A stretch of 64,000 bases of DNA from Topomyia yanbarensis. Lineage: Eukaryota > Arthropoda > Insecta > Diptera > Culicidae. The stretch lies in assembly GCF_030247195.1 (NCBI RefSeq), contig NC_080670.1:38097934-38161933 (forward strand). The letters are read 5' to 3'. A program made the translations under genes and the position numbers. The notes under the pieces were generated by a model. It ran no database searches. It was not told the DNA's origin and worked only from the letters and a program-made list of their open reading frames with translations. Position 1 is the stretch's first letter; every line of letters begins with the position of its first letter. This document shows, piece after piece, positions 58,601 through 64,000 of the stretch.

Positions 58601-59836
58601 ATATTAAATCCAACCAGTTCACACAACATGTGTGGACGCCTAAAGCAACTGGCTGATACCGAGTGATTCTCACTAAGCACAGAAGCCCTGGGTTGCTGAC
58701 GGGTATAGGGAACCGAAATCTTGTCTTTTGGCTTTAGAGCCAAACGCCTGCGACTATGCATCCTATATTTTTGCTGAAAGAAAAAAAAAATGGATGTACC
58801 AATTAGCGCTTAAAGGCACAAAACCTAACTTTAAGTTGGATATAAATGTTTCGTGTTCCACTTGTCAGTAACTGACATTTTGTTGTGTCCTTAAGGGAGG
58901 TCTTCTTACAGTTTTAAAATTCGAAAAGCTTATATTCTCGTCTTTATTTACGTTTTTTTCGAGACGAAAAAAACAAAATGGCTCCCGTGGTAACGTTCTG
59001 CGTAAGGTCAGGTGCGCTTGAAATTTTAAAACTGCGTACGGTTCTAAAACACAAAACTCATAATAAGGCTCTAAACTAAATTTATTACAGTAACGACCTA
59101 AGAACGGGTATAAAACTTCAAATTTGACGTAATAGTGCGACCTTAAACTTTGGGATCGATTTTTCAGCCTTTTGTCGTGACTAACGACTTACCTTTCAAT
59201 ATAGGGGCCCCTTTTCAAAATTTCGGAAGAAAAATGATGTAAGATTTTGAACGCTTATATCTTTTGTTGTACTGAATGGATTTAATCAATTTCTTCGGCA
59301 TTTTGTCGAAAATATTTGTACCAATGTTGTATTAAATTTTGGAATATGTAGGATATTCATTATCAACGGAAAAATAGTGTTTTGAAAAATCTTTCGAAAA
59401 CGACTCGGAAAAGTGAAAATTTTCAGCCCATCCCGCACAGAGCCAGCAAATGAACAATAAAATAATGAAAAGTTTATATAAAGGTCCACTACATGTTTGT
59501 TCCTATGATTATTCGTATTGGGTTGCTTGACGAGAGCAGTTGGTGGGGGAAAGCCGGGATATTAATTTTGGTTACCCCTTAGAAGTCGGACGGAAAGGAA
59601 AGGCTCATGCACGCCACGAGAACGAGCGAGAAAGCTATAGTAGTGCATATTAGCGAAAGCGTTACGTACATTTTGAACCTTATTAACTTTTCTTCTACAA
59701 AACGGATTGCCAATCTTGTTTCATAAATCGGAAGGAAAACGTTCAATGCTTGCTACCGATACGTTCTTTGCTATATAAAATTTGTTTAAATAGTTCGAAA
59801 ACTACTTTAAATGAAATCAACATTAATGATAAAACC
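58601..59836. other. Mirror of 6,452-7,689
   Basis: Unclassified, near identical to the left arm. Confidence 0.4.
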
Positions 59837-60252
59837 TATAAATAGGGGTGTCGCAGCTTTTCTCAAAGCCAGACCTGTGTAAGACGCAGTGCATAACAGA
59901 CGTGCGTGGTCGTGAGAAGCTGCATCGGACGACCAATCAAATCAGCTACCATCGGAAAGAAGAAGAAAAACGTTGGTGGAGGTGGTGGCGGTGAGAAGTC
60001 CAAAAAGCCAAAGGCTAAGAAACGCAGTCACTGAAAAGGCGGTAGTAACTGCCACTAAAAATGCCACCAAAACATCGAAGGCTGCAAAGCGTACTCATTC
60101 GGTGTGAGCTGCGAAAGGGGAAAGATCGTACGGATGTATGCAGTAAAAACAATCGTCGGCAAGGTTTGAATTGTTTTAAAAGATTCCCGTCTTGAATCAA
60201 CATAGTTATCCACAAACCGTCCTTATTAGGACAAAGGCAAAATGGAAAAAGA
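59837..60252 (+). pseudogene. Histone H1-like relic with TATA box, mirror copy
   Basis: TATAAATA at 59,837-59,844 precedes the same Lys/Gly-rich relic as at 6,036-6,450. The same frame breaks are present. Assignment is tentative for the same reasons. Confidence 0.35.
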
Positions 60253-60520
60253 ATTTAATTAGAAAGTTTCTTTTATTAACTAGTATTAAGTTTGCGCTTG
60301 GTAATTCTGTACTTTTACCAGTGAATCATAAGAAAATGTTTTTGCAATCTACAAACCCGAAGGTTTTTGCAAATCCTTCCAAGAAAATCAGTGAATGTGG
60401 CAACTCTGCCACTAAGCGAAAGCTACACCAAAACGAATGATGAAAATATTTTCATTTATCGAACAAAAGGACGTCCTTCCATCTGCATTGTAAAGTCAAT
60501 AAATAGGAACAGCTTGATGA

Positions 60521-60687
60521 AAAGTGTGCTCATTCGGCGTGAGCTGCGAAAGGGGAAAGATCGTACGGATGTACGCAGTAAAAACAATCGTCGGCAAGGT
60601 TTGAATTGTTTTAAAAGATTCCCGTCTTGAATCAACATAGTTATCCACAAACCGTCCTTATTAGGACAAAGGCAAAATGGAAAAAGA
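60521..60687 (-). repeat. 167-bp direct repeat, mirror copies
   Basis: This is the mirror of 5,601-5,767; the second copy lies at about 60,086-60,252, again 435 bp apart. Confidence 0.8.
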
Positions 60688-61598
60688 TGGGTTGGTAATG
60701 TATATGACATAACAGGGGTGTCGTGACCACACTTCGAAGTTATTTCAAATCTTGCAAAGCATAAATTGACATAATTTCAATGATTGTTCCTTTATGAATG
60801 AAATGACAAATTTTCAGGTCAACGCGGCAATAACTTTGCAATTTATAGAACAATTTTATATTTTTAGTTATCATATATTAACTGTCATCTCTTCCAAACA
60901 ACTTAACCCTCTGCTGCCAACCACGTGGTTTTGCAGGGTTAAGGAGAATCATTGTAAAATGTCCAATACATGATTTTATGTTGTTACCTCCACTAAAACC
61001 ACTTCAGAACACTCCCACCTGTCATACATGTACATTGTCTGCATGTTGAAATCATTATATGAAATTATTGACCTGTATTCAACGCGGAGAACTCGGTAAT
61101 AAAATTGTTTTGCTGAATATACTAACGAACGGGATCCCCAGGAAAATTTCGCTGAGCCCGGTGAATCGAACTTAATGCGCAAAATTTATCCATTTGAAGG
61201 AGATACAAGCAGAATTTTAAGAATATGAGCATTGCGGTTATGTCCCGGACATTACCCGCCCCTAGTTTTTTGCTAAGCGTGTTCATTTCTGTACGGAAAA
61301 GATTCCGATGGTTGTTTCGAGCGATTTTAACATTGATATTTCAAAGCAAGAAAATTGTTCATTTCATGAATGAATGTCTCAACGAGCTTAGAATCCAGCG
61401 CATCCCCTATCAACGCAGACGCCAACAACAAAGGTTCTTTTCAGAACCACCATAATTATTATAAAGAATAACTTGAAACATTCCCACATATTTCATTGAG
61501 TATCATTCGATTTGAATTACAAGTCAAACGAGTAGTCACGACACTCCGGTTATGTCCTAGACATTACCCACCCATCTTTTTTTTCATTTTAACGCTTC
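60663..61598. mobile_element. TIR element with histone-type stem-loop, mirror copy
   Basis: Mirror of 4,690-5,625, with the three GGGTAATGT...GGACATAACC motif copies at both ends and inside (about 61,236-61,262). No difference in the stem-loop. Confidence 0.6.
61433..61448 (+). promoter_or_regulatory. Histone mRNA 3' stem-loop sequence, mirror copy
   Basis: GGTTCTTTTCAGAACC on the + strand with AACAAA before and ACCATA after; identical to the left-arm copy at 4,840-4,855. Confidence 0.65.
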
Positions 61599-61741
61599 AC
61601 AAAAAATAGTGAATACAAAGAATTTGTAGATTTTACAGATTATTCCTCAGATGAAAAAAGTTTTCTTTCATGTCAAAAAATGAATTCTATAAATTGAATT
61701 GTTTTCAAATGAAATTGTCGCAGTTTTGAAAAATCACGTTT

Positions 61742-62034
61742 GGGACCATCCATAAATGATGTAGCATTTTTTGAGTGATTTTTAACATCCCCTCCTCCGT
61801 CGTAGCATTTCGTCACAAACCTCTAAATACCCCCTGGTAATTACGTAGCTGGACGGTAACTCCCCCTCCCCCTCCCCCCTTGTCACCGACAAAAAATAAA
61901 AAAAACAAAAAACAATGTTAGTTATTCTCCTTTAAAAAGCTACGTAGCATGACATGACCCCCTACATGTAGTCACACATCATCACAAAATACAAAACTCC
62001 TCCATATAATGCTACGTCATTTATGGATGATCCC
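61742..62034. mobile_element. 293-bp MITE, mirror of 4,254-4,546
   Basis: Begins GGGACCATCCATAAATGATG and ends TTTATGGATGATCCC; same length as the left copy. Confidence 0.75.
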
Positions 62035-62587
62035 TTTAAAGTTTTGAAAACGCTTTCGATGAATTATTCGTAGTAGAATGTCAATATTTTGTAACAAACC
62101 AGGGAATAATGGGTTTTAGTCATCGCTGATTACGAATTTGAATTCAGTTTTTCGAAATTCAAAATGACCGATCCAATATGGCGGGAACCCACTAAAAATA
62201 AATGGCGTTTCAGCGAAAATCGAGAAAAAAAAATGTTTTGTGAATTACAAACACGAATTTGACTTAATAGGTATCGAAATAAAAACATGGCGATTTTAAG
62301 ATGGCGGACTAAAATGCAACTTTAACGATTTGGAGCAAAGTTTTTCATGTTGCACCGTTTTCTGTGGTTGCTTGATAAGTAATTCCCTTTACATACAGCC
62401 GTGACATATGTTCTCGAGACCTGTACACATTGTGCAGTGCAAGGTGAAGCATTCTGGAAACATGCTTCATGTCATGAAAAGGTTTCTACCTGAGGCGCGC
62501 GTCTCAAACCATGGCCTGTAGAAACTTTTTTGATACGCGGATCGAAAAACCCCGTTTAACACAATATACTAGAAACATAAACCTTTC
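62035..62587. other. Spacer, mirror of 3,701-4,253
   Basis: No gene; near identical to the left arm. Confidence 0.5.
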
Positions 62588-62833
62588 AAAATAAATTACA
62601 TAACGCTTTAAGGGGGAGGGGGAGTATGGTACGACAAATTGTGGAATTTCGTGACATATGGGGAAGGAGGACTTAGCTGGAACGTTACGGAACATGTGTT
62701 TACTGAAAAAAAAATGCTTAAAGAATTTGTTACGTAACAGGGAAGCGGGCCAGAGAAATTGGTGACAATTTGTTAAATGGGGGAAGGGGAAGTTAATTTT
62801 GGGCAATTTTTGCGTTCCGTAATTTATGAATGA
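62588..62833. mobile_element. Degenerate MITE, mirror of 3,455-3,700
   Basis: Same eroded GGGACC-family element; internal TTACGTAAC words and G-rich runs match the left copy. Confidence 0.6.
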
Positions 62834-62934
62834 TGCAAGGCGTTACACACCTTTTTGTGAGAAAAATTAGGAAAGTTTGAGTTTCTTTAACTCTTTGCGA
62901 CGCGAATTTTTTCATTGATAATACTGTTATTTTT

Positions 62935-63860
62935 AGTTTTATATAGGTTTTCGGGGTCGCTGATTCTGATTCTGACATCGAAAATGTAAAATTCAAAATG
63001 GCGGATTGTAGTTTTATATTGACCTGTATTTTTATATTGGCCTAAAACGTCTTACAAGGAGGTTTTTGGGGTTCCTGATTCTGATTCTGACATCGAAAAT
63101 GTAAAATTCAAAATGGCGGATCCAATAGGGCGACTGCGCTTGGCTAATGCTGTTTTCAGTTTTAGAATCGAGTTGCCCTACGTTCGCTCTAATGTTTACA
63201 GTGTCCATACAAAAGTGACAGCTCCGAGCGAACCTAGAGCAACTCTGATTTAAAAACGAAATCAGCATAAATTTCATGATTTTTATATTGGCCAAAAACG
63301 TCTAACAAGGGCGTATTCGGGGTTACTGATTCTGATTCTGACGTCGAAAATGTAAAATTCAAAATGGCGGATCTATTATGGCGACCGTGCTTGGCCAAAT
63401 TTCATGTTTTTTATGTTGGCCTAAAACATCTTACAAAGGAGTCTTCGGGGTAACTGATTTTGATTCTGACGTCGACAAAGTTAAAATTCAAAATGATGGA
63501 TCCAATATGGCGACTGTGCTTGGCTGAATTTCTCGTTTTTTTATATTGGCTTAAAACGTCTTATAAGGCGGTTTTCAGGGTCACTGATTCTGATTCTAAC
63601 GTCGAAAATGTAAAAATACAAAATGGTGGATCCAATATGGCGACTGTGCTTGGCTAAATTTCTCGTTTTTTATATTGGCCTGAAATATCTCACAAAAGGG
63701 TTTTCGAGGTCGCTGATTCTGATGTTTTATACTGACTGTAACAAAATTTGCCAATTTCATAGATGGTCGCCATTTTGTGGGCGCCATTTTGAGTATTCGA
63801 ATTCTGACATCAGAATCGTAATCAGCGACCCCAAAAACTTTCGTAAATCGATGTTTATGT
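62935..63860 (-). repeat. Tandem GCCATTTTG-type repeats, mirror of 2,430-3,350
   Basis: About six to seven units with AAAATGGCGGATCCAATATG and TTGGCCTAAAACGTCTTACA blocks. Beyond about 63,110 the two arms differ by roughly one base in fifteen to twenty. Confidence 0.8.
63148..63267. mobile_element. 120-bp Harbinger-like MITE, mirror copy
   Basis: Same element as 3,020-3,139, here with TAA (TTA on the other strand) intact on both sides at 63,145-63,147 and 63,268-63,270, which settles the target duplication. Confidence 0.8.
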
Positions 63861-64000
63861 TTTATGCATACCACTACTCTTGATAGACGAAGCGCGCTTT
63901 TAAGCGTTGAAACTTTCGATCCATTCCTCGGATTTCTATAACAATTTAGGGAAGTGTTTTCATGGAGTTGTGGTTTCAGTTAAAGCGAAATTTTTTTTTC

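Larger units (their letters stand above)
51555..64000 (-). repeat. Right arm of >12-kb inverted repeat
   Basis: Reverse-complement partner of 2,289-14,563; it is still matching at both of its visible ends. Bases 51,555-51,564 (GTATGTATTA) equal the last bases of the left arm before the N gap, so homology continues past the MITE at 51,565-51,786. The right end stops only because the window stops. Confidence 0.95.

Overview
The window is eukaryotic and almost certainly from a mosquito, most likely a culicine of the Aedes type. The evidence is a gene of the insect-specific Osiris (DUF1676) family with a short insect-style intron, two copies of a DD37E IS630-Tc1-mariner transposase of the mosquito ITmD37E kind, a BEL/Pao retrotransposon, tRNA-type SINE-like sequence, several LINE fragments and many small TIR elements. 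The species call is an inference from family content, not from a database match.

Layout. (1) 1-2,288 holds a decayed Tc1/mariner relic and otherwise nothing recognisable. (2) 2,289-14,563 is the left arm of a very large inverted repeat; its partner is 51,555-64,000 and runs off the window end. Every element of one arm (tandem GCCATTTTG-type repeats, Harbinger-like MITEs, a TIR element carrying a perfect histone 3' stem-loop, LINE RT fragment, SINE-like unit, ITmD37E transposon, 470-bp repeats, 242-bp MITE) recurs in mirror image in the other. (3) A 500-N assembly gap (14,564-15,063) ends the left arm. (4) 15,064-20,801 is a BEL/Pao element lacking its 5' end, with a long polyprotein frame broken by one stop codon. 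(5) 20,941-22,802 is a 9-bp satellite (ATTTTTAAC, then ATTTGTAAC). (6) 22,803-25,299 holds LINE debris, a TA-flanked MITE and a SINE-like unit. (7) 25,300-38,790 is a 13-kb array of the related 9-mer ATTTTTTAC with higher-order structure and almost no G on the + strand. (8) 38,791-42,300 contains LINE fragments and a tandem/inverted repeat cluster. (9) 42,300-45,700 is the only genic stretch: a two-exon Osiris-family gene on + and the terminal coding exon of an unrecognised gene on -. (10) 45,700-51,554 holds a foldback inverted repeat, a second Tc1 relic, T-rich low-complexity DNA, a LINE-like tail and then the right arm.

Nothing here forms an operon-like or multi-gene system. The main biological and technical question is the >12-kb inverted duplication. 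By eye the arms are nearly identical over about 3.2-12.2 kb but differ at roughly 5% on both sides, and one arm has a MITE where the other has the empty site. Because the left arm ends exactly at an N gap, it could be a real palindrome with a homogenised core or an allelic haplotig placed in inverted orientation. I found no convincing undescribed protein system; the unusual items are the palindrome, the two related 9-bp satellites, the histone-type stem-loop inside a TIR element, and the in-frame stop-free intron of the Osiris gene.
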